Shown: piece after piece, positions 1 through 8,503 of the stretch
How the letters are laid out: each line of letters begins with the position of its first letter
Numbering within the stretch: the stretch's first letter is position 1
DNA from: an uncultured Clostridium sp.
GTDB taxonomy: Bacteria; Bacillota; Clostridia; Lachnospirales; Lachnospiraceae
Length of the DNA: 64,000 nt
Direction of reading: 5' to 3'
NCBI GenBank assembly: GCA_947575275.1
Contig: CANPMS010000003.1
Location: 57,911-121,910 of the forward strand
Translations under genes and position numbers: made by a program
Notes under the pieces: generated by a model
Databases searched by the model: none
The model's input: only the letters and a program-made list of their open reading frames with translations
What the model was told of the DNA's origin: nothing

Positions 1-910
1 CTACAGAGATTCCCAGACTGCGCGCCACTGCAACCGCCGCCAGGGCATTGGAAATGTTATGTTCCCCCGGCACCCCAAGAATAATGCGCCCCACTGCAGC
101 TCCATATTCTATGAGAGTAAACGAAGCTCTCGCGTACTCGTCATAGATAATATCCCCGGCACGGTAGGCGGCATTTTCACTATGACCAAAACTTACTGTG
201 CGGCAGGGAGCATGACCGGCAATGTCCTCATAGCGGCTGATATCACTGTTAATAATTAAAAGACCTTCCTCAGAAAGTTTACCTGCAAATAGCTGGAATG
301 AATGGCGAATATCATCTATGTCCTTAAAAAAATCCAGATGGTCTGCTTCCACATTTAAGATAACCTCCATCGTGGGGTTGAACGACAAAAAGCTGTTGGT
401 ATACTCACAGGCCTCCGTAAGGAAAATCTCTGATCCTCCCACACGGATATTCCCGCCGATGGAGTGAAGGATTCCACCCACAGTAACCGTTGGATCCTTC
501 TTTGCGGTCAGAAGAATCTCTGTCAGCATGGAGGTGGTGGTCGTCTTGCCATGAGTCCCCGAAACGGCAATGGCCTGCTCATAGTTCCTCATCATCTGCC
601 CCAGCAGATCCGCGCGGCTTATCATCGGAATCTGACGTCTCACCGCCTCAGCGTACTCTGGATTACCCGGATGCACCGCAGCTGTATACACTACCAGGTC
701 AATATCATCGGTAATATTTTCAGTCCTCTGACCGTAGAAAATCCCTGCACCTGCTGCCGCCAGCCGGTCAGTTAATTCGCTTTCAAGGGTGTCAGAGCCG
801 CTGACCCGAAACCCCTCCTTCATCAGAATCTCTGCCAGTCCGCTCATGCTGATTCCGCCGATTCCAATAAAATGAATCGCCAATGGCTTCTTAAAATCTA
901 TCTGATACAT
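1..910 (-). CDS. murC: UDP-N-acetylmuramate--L-alanine ligase, N-terminal part (runs off window)
   Basis: Cytoplasmic peptidoglycan enzyme that adds L-alanine to UDP-N-acetylmuramic acid using ATP. The 303 visible codons begin MYQIDFKK and show the N-terminal Rossmann motif HFIGIGGISMSGLAEI. The Mur-ligase P-loop SGTHGKTTTTSM lies near residue 110, and ADHLDFF follows in the central domain. The C-terminal part lies beyond position 1. The ATG at 908-910 has a GGATGG-like ribosome site just upstream. The identification rests on the P-loop together with the MurC-type N-terminus; MurD, MurE and MurF differ there. No stop or frameshift is seen in the visible part. Confidence 0.95.
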   Translation of the reverse strand, partial: MYQIDFKKPLAIHFIGIGGISMSGLAEILMKEGFRVSGSDTLESELTDRLAAAGAGIFYGQRTENITDDIDLVVYTAAVHPGNPEYAEAVRRQIPMISRADLLGQMMRNYEQAIAVSGTHGKTTTTSMLTEILLTAKKDPTVTVGGILHSIGGNIRVGGSEIFLTEACEYTNSFLSFNPTMEVILNVEADHLDFFKDIDDIRHSFQLFAGKLSEEGLLIINSDISRYEDIAGHAPCRTVSFGHSENAAYRAGDIIYDEYARASFTLIEYGAAVGRIILGVPGEHNISNALAAVAVARSLGISV

Positions 911-1011
911 GCCGATTCCATCCTTTTTTGTTTCTTGCTCTTTACCTTTTTACTTCTTTTCGTGCAGAAAGTCAATGCTTTTCTTCTTTTATTTTATTTT
1001 GGGCTATAACA

Positions 1012-1053
1012 AACCAGCGCCGAACCTCCTCTTTCAAGGATACGTCCGGCGCC
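1012..1053 (-). terminator. Possible terminator after queT
   Basis: GCGCCG/CGGCGC arms at 1017-1022 and 1047-1052 enclose a smaller inner pairing (TCCT with AGGA). On the minus strand the hairpin is followed by TGGTTTGTT, a weak U-tract. It sits 17 bases past the queT stop, in the right place and orientation. The remaining bases up to murC are T-rich on the plus strand and show no gene. Confidence 0.45.
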
Positions 1054-1069
1054 AGGTCTTAATACTAAC

Positions 1070-1573
1070 TTATGCCATATGTTTTTGTAATACAAAATTT
1101 TTATAACGTTCCAGCGCTGCCAACAGCAGATTTCCCAAAACGCCGATTGCCAGAATTTCTCCAATTCCCACCGTCACCATGGCCACTGGAATCAAATCAG
1201 AAGAACCATACGCATAACGCAGCACCCACGGAATAATGATTGTGTTGGAAACAATCGGCGGCACACACACCAGCCATTTACTCTTCCTGCCAACATACAG
1301 CGAGCCCGCTGCTCCAATCAGGGTTGCCAGGCTTCCAAACACCACATCAAGTGGTGATGCCCCGCAAAGCAGGTTTGATAACAGACACCCTGCAAATACA
1401 CCGGGCACTGCTGCCGGAGTAAAGAACGGAAGCACACATAACGCCTCCGAAACTCTAAACTGCACCGGGCCGAAGCTAATGGGTGCAAACAATACCGTCA
1501 GCGCCACATAAACTGCTGCGATTACAGCTCCGTATACAATCTGGTATACAGCCGAACCATTTTCTCTTTTCAT
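1070..1573 (-). CDS. queT: QueT-family queuosine precursor transporter
   Basis: A 167-residue hydrophobic protein of the QueT family (COG4708), the substrate-binding membrane component of an ECF-type transporter thought to import the queuosine precursor preQ1. About five membrane segments are visible, with family-like stretches PISFGPVQFRVSEALCVLP and GVFAGCLLSNLL. I place the start at the ATG at 1571-1573 (MKRENGS), which follows AAAGGAG with good spacing. A longer open frame reaching 1660 would run through the upstream RNA structure and the promoter area, so it is rejected. The gene stands alone between murC and a divergent glycosyltransferase fusion. The candidate preQ1 riboswitch in its leader supports both the substrate and the assignment. 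Confidence 0.85.
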   Translation of the reverse strand: MKRENGSAVYQIVYGAVIAAVYVALTVLFAPISFGPVQFRVSEALCVLPFFTPAAVPGVFAGCLLSNLLCGASPLDVVFGSLATLIGAAGSLYVGRKSKWLVCVPPIVSNTIIIPWVLRYAYGSSDLIPVAMVTVGIGEILAIGVLGNLLLAALERYKNFVLQKHMA

Positions 1574-1581
1574 ATTCTGTT

Positions 1582-1627
1582 TCTCCTTTAGTTTTGTTTT
1601 AGGTGAGGAAGGTCTCGAACTCACCAG
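1582..1627 (-). promoter_or_regulatory. Candidate preQ1-I riboswitch in the queT leader
   Basis: Read on the minus strand, a GGTGAG/CTCACC stem (1620-1625 and 1602-1607) closes a 12-base loop that begins TTC. An A-rich tail ending AAACTAAAGGAG follows. The loop CCTT can pair with AAGG of the ribosome site, giving the small H-type pseudoknot known from preQ1-I aptamers, and AAACTAA matches the tail of the Bacillus element. The predicted transcript starts within about 10 bases of the stem. Location directly before queT fits preQ1 control by hiding the ribosome site. The loop is not a perfect consensus match. Confidence 0.6.
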
Positions 1628-1639
1628 AATTGCAGGTTT

Positions 1640-1668
1640 AGTATAGCACTTCCCCTTCAAAAAATCAA
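1640..1668 (-). promoter_or_regulatory. queT promoter
   Basis: TTGATT, 17 bases, TATACT, with a TG extended -10 (TGC before TATACT). The predicted start near 1633 lies immediately before the riboswitch stem. Confidence 0.7.
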
Positions 1669-1692
1669 GTTAAGCAGATACAAATATGCTGC

Positions 1693-1721
1693 TTGAATGT
1701 TCCGGTAATTTTAGGTATCAT
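1693..1721 (+). promoter_or_regulatory. Promoter of the glycosyltransferase/DNA-glycosylase fusion
   Basis: TTGAAT, 17 bases, TATCAT, about 35 bases before the AAAGGAGAG ribosome site of the gene at 1758. It is divergent from the queT promoter. Confidence 0.55.
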
Positions 1722-1757
1722 AATAATTAATTTATTCAATAAAGGAGAGTCTTCAAC

Positions 1758-3128
1758 ATGCCTTTTGTTTCGCTGATTATTCCCGTCTATAACGCCGAAA
1801 AATACCTGCGCCGGTGCTTAAGCAGCGCGATGCAGCAGACCTTTCGAGATATGGAAATTCTTGTAGTCAATGACGGAAGTACCGATACCAGCCTGGAGAT
1901 CTGCCGGGAATATGAGAAGATGGATTTGCGCTTTCGCATTATCAATAAAGAGAACACCGGCGTGTCCGACAGCCGAAACTGCGCCATTTCTATGGCGCGG
2001 GGAACCTATCTGCAATTTATGGACAGCGATGACTGGCTGACCCCTGATGCCACGGAAAGCCTGGTTTACGCTGCAGAAAAATTTGATGCAGATTTAGTGA
2101 TTGCAGACTTTTATCGGGTGGATGGCGCAGTTTTTACAGAAAAACAGCATATCCGTGAGAGAGGGCTTTTAACCCGGGAACAATTCGCTGAATATATGAT
2201 GCAGGAGCCTGCCGATTTTTACTATGGAGTTCTTTGGAACAAGCTATACCGCCGCAGCATTGTCGAAGAACACCATCTTAAAATGGAAGATGAAATTCGA
2301 TGGTGTGAGGACTTTCTGTTTAACCTGAGTTTTATACGCTACGCAGAACGATTCACCGCAATCCAGACACCTATTTACTATTACATGAAGCGTAAGGGCA
2401 GCATTGTGAATACAGAATGGAAAAAGGCGAATACCGTACTGTTAAAATTCCAGCTTTTAAAGGTCTATAAAGAATTGTATCAGAGTATGGGATTATATGA
2501 GGAAAACAAGCTTCGCATCAACGCATTTGTAGTGGCGATCGCAAAGGATGGCGGCGTTGCAGCTCCTATGAGCAGGCGCAGAAAGAAATTGGACGCCGAA
2601 GATTATATCGAAGACGAGCTGCCTGCCGGTTATACACGGGTTAAACACGACTTTGAGCCGGTGTATGATAAGGATTCTCAGATATTGATTCTAGGCAGCT
2701 TCCCTTCCGTAAAATCCAGAGAAAATAATTTTTATTACGGACACCCGCAAAATCGTTTCTGGAAGCTTCTGGCAGCACTCTTTGATGAACCTTTGCCAGA
2801 GACCATCCAGGAGAAAAAAGAGCTGCTTTTACGCCGTCATATCGCGCTTTGGGATGTGGTCGCCGTCTGCGATATCAAAGGCTCCAGTGACAGCAGCATT
2901 CGCAATGCAGTTCCTGCTGATTTGAATAAAATCCTAAGGGCTGCCCACATCGAGCAAATTATCGCAAACGGAGATACCGCATACAAATTATACCGAAAGT
3001 ACTGTGAGGAACACACCGGTCGGGAAGCAGTGCGCTGCCCCTCTACCAGCCCCGCCAACGCAGCATTCAGCCTGACAAGGCTGGCAGAAGCATGGAAACC
3101 TTACCTTGACACATCTGCATACTTGTAA
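1758..3128 (+). CDS. Fusion: family 2 glycosyltransferase + hypoxanthine/uracil DNA glycosylase
   Basis: One uninterrupted 456-residue frame with two unrelated halves. Residues 1-270 are a GT-A family 2 glycosyltransferase: SLIIPVYNAEKYL at the N-terminus, VNDGSTD, and the metal-binding DSDD near residue 92. From about residue 292 (YTRVKHDFEPVYD) the protein matches DNA-deoxyinosine glycosylases of the uracil-DNA-glycosylase superfamily. It has GSFPSVKSRE at residue 313, YYGHPQNRFW, WDVVAVCDIKGSSDSSI and CPSTSPAN near the end. Stand-alone glycosylases of this family begin at about the same motif as this second half. An internal ATG at 2568 has no convincing ribosome site at proper spacing. 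A sugar transferase joined to a base-excision enzyme has no obvious shared purpose, so a deletion fusion of two neighbouring genes is possible. Each domain call is firm; the meaning of the fusion is not. Confidence 0.85.
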   Translation: MPFVSLIIPVYNAEKYLRRCLSSAMQQTFRDMEILVVNDGSTDTSLEICREYEKMDLRFRIINKENTGVSDSRNCAISMARGTYLQFMDSDDWLTPDATESLVYAAEKFDADLVIADFYRVDGAVFTEKQHIRERGLLTREQFAEYMMQEPADFYYGVLWNKLYRRSIVEEHHLKMEDEIRWCEDFLFNLSFIRYAERFTAIQTPIYYYMKRKGSIVNTEWKKANTVLLKFQLLKVYKELYQSMGLYEENKLRINAFVVAIAKDGGVAAPMSRRRKKLDAEDYIEDELPAGYTRVKHDFEPVYDKDSQILILGSFPSVKSRENNFYYGHPQNRFWKLLAALFDEPLPETIQEKKELLLRRHIALWDVVAVCDIKGSSDSSIRNAVPADLNKILRAAHIEQIIANGDTAYKLYRKYCEEHTGREAVRCPSTSPANAAFSLTRLAEAWKPYLDTSAYL

Positions 3129-3162
3129 ACAAGCGTTTTCCTCATAAAATTGTCCCGCTGGA

Positions 3163-4368
3163 TCACGCCTGTGCCAGCAGCTTTCTCATTAATTCATGTC
3201 CCTGCACCACAGAATGCCCTGTACTCTGCGCAGCCTTCTCCGTATAAGTTTCTATGCCAGAATTAATTGGAAATGCACTGCGGTACAAAAGATACGGAAC
3301 CGGATCAGAGATATGTGTCTTGATGGCGACAGGAGTAGGATGATCCGGCATTACCAGGATTGCATAATCCTCACCTGCCTTTTCAAGACCTGACAGCAAT
3401 GGTCCTACAATCTGGCTGTCAATCAGCTCAATGGAACGGATTTTCCCCTCCAGATCTCCGTGATGACCGCACTCGTCAGGAGCTTCCACATGGATATACA
3501 CAAAATCCCGCCCTTCAAGCAGCGTTTGAAGGGCGGCTTCACCCTTACCCTTAAAGTTTGTATTAATATTTCCGGTGGCACCCTCCACCTCGATTACTTT
3601 CATTCCGGAACAGAGCCCGATTCCCTTAATTAGATCCACCGCTGAGATAACAGAACCTTTCACCCCATAAAGAGCCTCAAAGTTCGATACACCAGGCTTT
3701 GTGCCTTCTCCCCAGAGCCAAATGGAATTAGCCGGATTTAATCCCCGTGCCCGGCGATCCTGATTCACCGGATGAGTATTTAAGACCTGATAACTTCTTT
3801 TCATCAAATCAAGAATCCGCAGATTTTCCGGCAGATACCCTGACACCCTTCGATCGGAAATATCATGTGGCGGTGTCAACTCAAGCCCTGTCGGACCGTG
3901 ATGCCAAATCATACAGTGGCGGTAACTGATACCCGGATAAAACAAAATCTCATCCGTACAGAGCTCTGTGTTCACCGCTTTCATCAGCTCTTTAGCCTCC
4001 TCTGTGGTAATCTCTCCAGAGCTGTAGTCCACCATGGTCTTATCCTCATATTTTAATTCATCTGAAAGTGTAACCAGATTACATCGAAACGCCACATCCG
4101 TATCCGACATGTCAATTCCCATACTGACTGCTTCTAAAGGAGAACGCCCCGTATAACAACTTAACGGGTCATATCCCATCGCTGAAAGGTTGGCTACATC
4201 GCTGCCCGGCCTTAGACCCTCCGGCACAGTCCTGGCCATGCCAAGCTCGCCGCCTCTCGCCAGCCTGTCGATGTTGGGCTTTTTCGCAGCCTCCAGAGGA
4301 GTCCTGCCTTCCAGTGCCTCCACCGGATAATCTGCCATTCCATCTCCGAGCATTACAATGTACTTCAT
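3163..4368 (-). CDS. apgM: Archaeal-type cofactor-independent phosphoglycerate mutase (ApgM) family
   Basis: A 401-residue alkaline-phosphatase-superfamily enzyme of the ApgM type. Known members interconvert 3- and 2-phosphoglycerate with divalent metals; a bacterial branch has been proposed to act as homoserine kinase. Visible are MLGDGMADYP at the start (first metal aspartates), GSDVANLSAMGYDP with the likely nucleophile serine, EAPDECGHHGD and MPDHPTPVAIKTH with metal ligands. Length is normal. It follows a shikimate-kinase-like gene by 17 bases and is last in a row of minus-strand genes from 7.2 kb. It is convergent with the fusion gene at 1758. Whether it serves glycolysis or threonine synthesis cannot be told here. 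Confidence 0.85.
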   Translation of the reverse strand: MKYIVMLGDGMADYPVEALEGRTPLEAAKKPNIDRLARGGELGMARTVPEGLRPGSDVANLSAMGYDPLSCYTGRSPLEAVSMGIDMSDTDVAFRCNLVTLSDELKYEDKTMVDYSSGEITTEEAKELMKAVNTELCTDEILFYPGISYRHCMIWHHGPTGLELTPPHDISDRRVSGYLPENLRILDLMKRSYQVLNTHPVNQDRRARGLNPANSIWLWGEGTKPGVSNFEALYGVKGSVISAVDLIKGIGLCSGMKVIEVEGATGNINTNFKGKGEAALQTLLEGRDFVYIHVEAPDECGHHGDLEGKIRSIELIDSQIVGPLLSGLEKAGEDYAILVMPDHPTPVAIKTHISDPVPYLLYRSAFPINSGIETYTEKAAQSTGHSVVQGHELMRKLLAQA

Positions 4369-4385
4369 ATTGTTCTCCTTCCCTT

Positions 4386-4913
4386 CTACTGCGCCTGTTG
4401 TCCCTTAGCTATCCTCTTCTCCATAATTACCCTCAGCTCATCCACCATATCTCCCATTAGCTTTCCTGACTCATCCACGATGATGTCTGCATACTTCTCA
4501 TACAAGGGCGCACGTTCCTCATATAAGTCCTTCAGCGTCATGCCTTCTTTAAGTGCCACACCCCGATCCTTCAAATCCCCCAGACGCTGCTTCACATCTG
4601 TATACTGCAGCTTCAGATAAACAACCGTGCTGATTTCCTTTAAATGCTCCATGGCTCTTTCCCCATAGATCACGCTGCCCCCCGGCGCAATCACAGAGCG
4701 ATACACATCAATCTCCTGGTTAATTTGCTCCTCCACCTTTAAAAAACCATCAATTCCCTCCTGGTGGATAATTTCCCTTAAGAGCTTCCCCGTCTTCTCC
4801 TGAATGATAATATCCACATCTACAAACGAATACCCCAGGCGTTTTGCAAGAAGCACACCGATAGTGCTCTTACCAGATGCCGGCATACCAATCAGGGTAA
4901 TATTGGATTTCAT
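4386..4913 (-). CDS. Shikimate-kinase-like P-loop kinase with altered substrate site
   Basis: A 175-residue P-loop kinase of the AroK/AroL fold: Walker A GMPASGKST at residue 9, DVD at the position of the shikimate-binding DxD, PGGSVIY where shikimate kinases have a glycine triplet, and the late arginine in ERAPLYE. The usual FRxxE segment reads FLKVE, so the arginine that grips the shikimate carboxylate is replaced. The lid RPLL motif reads RGVALK. I therefore call the fold with confidence but not the substrate. Its ATG overlaps the stop of the flavin reductase upstream by four bases (ATGA), and apgM follows closely, so the three are probably cotranscribed. A role with ApgM in phosphoryl transfer to a small alcohol such as homoserine is speculation. 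Confidence 0.75.
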   Translation of the reverse strand: MKSNITLIGMPASGKSTIGVLLAKRLGYSFVDVDIIIQEKTGKLLREIIHQEGIDGFLKVEEQINQEIDVYRSVIAPGGSVIYGERAMEHLKEISTVVYLKLQYTDVKQRLGDLKDRGVALKEGMTLKDLYEERAPLYEKYADIIVDESGKLMGDMVDELRVIMEKRIAKGQQAQ

Positions 4914-5542
4914 GATGTCTTTCCTGCCTTTTTTACCGAATAACCAAATGTTCCCAGCTGCTTTCCCAGCTCAAAGTATGCCCCATGAGAATAAGCAGTC
5001 AGCCCAGTGTTATGTAAGCAAAACTTGCCCTTTTCGTCCATGTACGCTTCATCTACCGTCACCCCTAGAATTTTTGCCAGAAACATATCATGGCTCCCCA
5101 GAGCAATCACCTGTTCCACACGGCACTCCAGGTTTACCGGACTCTCCGCAATTCCCGGAACCTTCACATGCTGAGATGGCTGTGGCGTCAGATTCATCTC
5201 TTGAAACTTATCCACATCCCTGCCAGACTTTACACCACAATAATCAGTGGCAAACACCAACTGGCGATTTACCAGATTCACCACAAACTCACCAGTGTCA
5301 CGAATTAATTTATAGGAGTACCTCTCCTTTCGCACAGAAATGGAGAGCATTGCCGGGTCAGAACAGACTGTTCCTGCCCATGCCACAGTGATAATATTGG
5401 GTTTCTCCCCCGGTAAACCGCAGCTGACCATAACTGCCGGAACCGGATACAACATGTTACCGCCACGCCAGTGCGCCTTCTTTTGCAGCGCCTTTTCCTC
5501 CACGAGCCCCTTCTTTCCTGCCACTTTCCCCATCCTTTCCAA
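4910..5542 (-). CDS. Flavin reductase-like domain protein
   Basis: A 210-residue protein of the FMN-binding flavin-reductase-like family (split barrel). Members bind FMN and reduce flavins or act on small substrates. Family features are NMLYPVPAVMVSCG near the start, ITVAWAGTVCSDPAMLSISV, the SYKLIRDTGEFVVNL segment and HDMFLAKILGV. The N-terminal 25 residues are lysine- and arginine-rich and may be a tail or a false extension. The preferred start is the TTG at 5542, placed five bases after GGGAG; an ATG at 5533 is the alternative. It begins nine bases after the stop of the pyrophosphatase gene and overlaps the next kinase gene, so it sits inside an operon. Confidence 0.85.
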   Translation of the reverse strand: MERMGKVAGKKGLVEEKALQKKAHWRGGNMLYPVPAVMVSCGLPGEKPNIITVAWAGTVCSDPAMLSISVRKERYSYKLIRDTGEFVVNLVNRQLVFATDYCGVKSGRDVDKFQEMNLTPQPSQHVKVPGIAESPVNLECRVEQVIALGSHDMFLAKILGVTVDEAYMDEKGKFCLHNTGLTAYSHGAYFELGKQLGTFGYSVKKAGKTS

Positions 5543-5551
5543 TATCTCTCC

Positions 5552-7228
5552 CTACTCCTCAAAACCAACCATAATTGCTGGTATCAGTTGCTTTTTACGG
5601 GACACAACCCCCGGCAGTTCCACAATACAATCCATAGAATCCACATGACCTTCTTCCTCAGCATCCACATGAAATACATTCCTAATCAGAGCCCCCGCCC
5701 CATTGCCATCACAGAGCAGCGTTGTGGACTCTGTGAGAATATTAGTCAGCATAAAGAACATCATATCTATGCCGTGTTCATTACGGGTCTTCTTTAAGTA
5801 TGGCAGCAGACGTTCCTTTAAATCTTCCAGCTCCTCCACATTCAATGAGCTAATCTGTCCCACACCAAACAAAACTTTACCGGAATTAAACCGCTTGAAA
5901 TCCTGATAGAATATCTCCTCATCACTCTTGCCTCTCAGATTGCTGCCCGCTGCAAAAAGCTCTGAAGCATACTTTTCAATATCCAACTCTGCCATATCAG
6001 CAAGCGCCAGTCCAGCCATCTTGTCAACTTCCGTACAGGTGGGCGAACGGAACAGAAGCGTATCGGAGACGATGGCGCTGCATAACAGCCCTGCCGTCTT
6101 CTTGTCTATTTTTACACCGTTCTCATTGTACATCTGATAAACGATAGTCGCCGTACAGCCCAAAGGCTGATTTCGGAAGAATACTGGCGCAATCGTCTCT
6201 ACTGTTCCCAGCTTATGGTGGTCAATAATCTCTAAAATCTCTGCGTTCTCAATACCCGACACTGCCTGATTTTTCTCATTATGATCCACCAGGATAATCT
6301 GCTTTCCCCTTGCTCCCAGCAAATTTCGGCGTGAAATCATGCCCTGGTACTTTCCTTCCTTGTTAAGAATCGGGAAGTCCCTGTGACGTTTGCTGGCCAT
6401 CACATCTTTAATATCATCAATAAAATCCCCGTCCTCAAAAGTAATTAGATTCTCGGTGGTCATAAAGTAGCTGATTGGCATACTCTGATTAACCAGGCGT
6501 GCCGCCGTATAAGTATCATGGGGAGTGGTGATTACAGTACATCCTTTCTCCTGAGCCAGCTTTCGGATTGTCATGGACACCGCAGCACCTTCACAGACAA
6601 TAATACAGTCTGCTTCCATCTCAATGGCACAGAGCTGAGATTCATAACGATTACCCAAGATCACCAGATCATGAGGCGCAATATAATTCTCCATCATATC
6701 GGGATTTGCTGCTGCAATCAGCACCTTTCCCTCCTCAAAGTAAGCACTCGCATCACCCACAATCAGCTCGCCTTCCAGCGTCTCGATAATATTGCTGTAC
6801 TGAGTTCTTGCCTTTGATAAAATGCTGCTATCATAGACATTCATATAGGATCTGGTAATATCACCTACTGTAATAAGGCCCTCCAACGCACCGCCTGCAT
6901 TGACCGCAGGAAGCGTCACCACGGTGGCATCCTGCATCAGTTTCCAGGCTTTCTTCAGAGAAATATTCCTGTCCACGCCCTTGGTTTCACGGATTTCAAT
7001 ATCTCTGACCTGAGTCTTCACATTCTCTATCAACTCCGGCGCTTCCACCCCAAAATATCCAAGAACGAACTGCGTCTCCTCATTTATATGACCTGCGCGT
7101 CCTGGAATATACTCTCTCCCGGTAATTTCCGATTTCAGTTTCGCGTAGCAGATAGCAGAACAGATAGAATCTGTATCGGGATTTTTATGTCCAATAACAA
7201 TCGTCTTTCTTTTTCTTTCTTCTGTCAT
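5552..7228 (-). CDS. ppaC: Manganese-dependent inorganic pyrophosphatase with CBS-DRTGG-CBS regulatory insert
   Basis: A 558-residue family II (DHH/DHHA2) pyrophosphatase, cytoplasmic, splitting pyrophosphate to phosphate. The catalytic start is IGHKNPDTDSICSA and the DHH motif appears as IIDHHKLG. A roughly 240-residue insert between them contains two CBS domains and a DRTGG-like domain. In characterised relatives, AMP and ADP inhibit and diadenosine polyphosphates activate through these domains. The C-terminal DHHA2 part carries VVSRKKQLIPAI. I start at the ATG at 7228 (MTEERKRK), five bases after AAGGAGG, rather than eight codons upstream. It heads the short operon with the flavin reductase, the kinase-like gene and apgM. 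Confidence 0.93.
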   Translation of the reverse strand: MTEERKRKTIVIGHKNPDTDSICSAICYAKLKSEITGREYIPGRAGHINEETQFVLGYFGVEAPELIENVKTQVRDIEIRETKGVDRNISLKKAWKLMQDATVVTLPAVNAGGALEGLITVGDITRSYMNVYDSSILSKARTQYSNIIETLEGELIVGDASAYFEEGKVLIAAANPDMMENYIAPHDLVILGNRYESQLCAIEMEADCIIVCEGAAVSMTIRKLAQEKGCTVITTPHDTYTAARLVNQSMPISYFMTTENLITFEDGDFIDDIKDVMASKRHRDFPILNKEGKYQGMISRRNLLGARGKQIILVDHNEKNQAVSGIENAEILEIIDHHKLGTVETIAPVFFRNQPLGCTATIVYQMYNENGVKIDKKTAGLLCSAIVSDTLLFRSPTCTEVDKMAGLALADMAELDIEKYASELFAAGSNLRGKSDEEIFYQDFKRFNSGKVLFGVGQISSLNVEELEDLKERLLPYLKKTRNEHGIDMMFFMLTNILTESTTLLCDGNGAGALIRNVFHVDAEEEGHVDSMDCIVELPGVVSRKKQLIPAIMVGFEE

Positions 7229-7432
7229 AAGACCCTCCTTTTGCATTTGCATTTTTCACAAATAATATTAGAATATAAAAAAATAATTATTAATTTTGTA
7301 CTATTTTCACAATCTATTTACAGTGCATTCATACTGCGTTCATAATTTTTCTTTATATTAAACACATAGATTTTTCATAATTACCCTGGCAGGATAGGCG
7401 TCCTCCGGGGTCTCCTCATTTCTCAGCCTGTT

Positions 7433-8377
7433 CTAGCTCAGCATCAGCCGTGCTGCGCCATAAATTCCCGCATCATTGCCCAGCTTTGCCAGACCGACAA
7501 TCCCCTTATTCTTGGAAATCGGAGTAAAATACTGGTAGTGTTTGTCAATTACATCAATTAAAAACTGCCCTGCCTTGGACACACCGCCACCGATAACAAA
7601 CATTTGTGGATCAACAGTCATCGCCAGCTGTGCCAGCGTCATTCCCAAATAACGCCCCACAGTGTCTACCACATCCATCGCCATGGCATCTCCCGCCTTC
7701 GCTTCGTCCAGCACATCTTTCGCAGTAATTCCATCACCGTATCTGCGTATTGCAGAGGGCGCTTCTGATGCAGCCATTTTACGCCTTGCTTCCCTGGCAA
7801 TTCCGGTGGCGCTGGCAATCTGCTCCACGCATCCTACGCCGCCGCAATTACAACGCTCGTTTTCCTCATCACGGACATGAATATGCCCAATCTCTCCGCC
7901 CAGACCATGCTTTCCTGATACAATTTTTTCGTCAATAATAATTCCCCCGCCTACGCCGGTTCCCAGCGTTACCATCACAATATCTGTAAAACCCATGCCG
8001 CCTCCCTGCCACATCTCACCCAGGGCTGCCACATTGGCGTCATTACCCGTTCGTACCGGAAGTCCGTCCAGAAGATGACTCAACTCCTGTTGGGGATTCA
8101 AATCTCTCCAACCAAGATTTACACAGACCTCCACATAACCGTCCGGCATCACAGGTCCGGGAATTCCCATTCCCGCACCGGCCACATCCTTCAGGCAGAC
8201 TCCCCTCTCCGCCAGCGCCTGACGGATGGATACCGCCACATCCCCCAAAATATACCTGCCGCCCTCTTCCTTACGGGTGGGCACCTCCCACTTAAATAAA
8301 AGCGTTCCATCATCTGTAAACAGCCCCAGCTTGACTGTAGTTCCACCTACATCAATCCCAATGTATATTTTCTCCAT
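7433..8377 (-). CDS. glcK: ROK-family glucokinase
   Basis: A 314-residue ROK kinase that phosphorylates glucose at C6 with ATP. IGIDVGGTTVKLG at the N-terminus binds ATP, GNDANVAALGE carries the catalytic aspartate, and GGEIGHIHV is followed by the ROK zinc site CNCGGVGCVEQIAS. VIGGGVSKAG marks the C-terminal lobe. Length is normal for bacterial glucokinases. The ATG at 8377 (MEKIYIG) follows a GGTGAG-like site; a frame extension 13 codons upstream lacks a better one. It has its own promoter. The only clear neighbours are transketolase upstream and the pyrophosphatase downstream, so it looks like a single-gene unit. Confidence 0.93.
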   Translation of the reverse strand: MEKIYIGIDVGGTTVKLGLFTDDGTLLFKWEVPTRKEEGGRYILGDVAVSIRQALAERGVCLKDVAGAGMGIPGPVMPDGYVEVCVNLGWRDLNPQQELSHLLDGLPVRTGNDANVAALGEMWQGGGMGFTDIVMVTLGTGVGGGIIIDEKIVSGKHGLGGEIGHIHVRDEENERCNCGGVGCVEQIASATGIAREARRKMAASEAPSAIRRYGDGITAKDVLDEAKAGDAMAMDVVDTVGRYLGMTLAQLAMTVDPQMFVIGGGVSKAGQFLIDVIDKHYQYFTPISKNKGIVGLAKLGNDAGIYGAARLMLS

Positions 8378-8448
8378 ACCACTCACCTTCCCTACTCCTC
8401 CCCAGACCAAATACACCTGTCTCTGTGAGATAAACCTTATTACCTAGT

Positions 8449-8477
8449 AGTATAAAAGAAACCCCATGTGATTGCAA
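8449..8477 (-). promoter_or_regulatory. Glucokinase promoter
   Basis: TTGCAA, 17 bases, TATACT, with the start predicted near 8442, about 65 bases before the gene. Confidence 0.65.
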
Positions 8478-8503
8478 GCAGATTTCATATTACAAATGAA
8501 CAA

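Noticed and set aside
1574..1660. Twenty-nine-codon N-terminal extension of queT
   Set aside because: It would translate the hairpin and A-rich tail of the leader and has no ribosome site; the ATG at 1573 has AAAGGAG in front.
4804..5391. Plus-strand open frame of 195 codons opposite the kinase-like and flavin reductase genes
   Set aside because: It crosses two real genes on the other strand and has a proline/serine-rich mirror composition.
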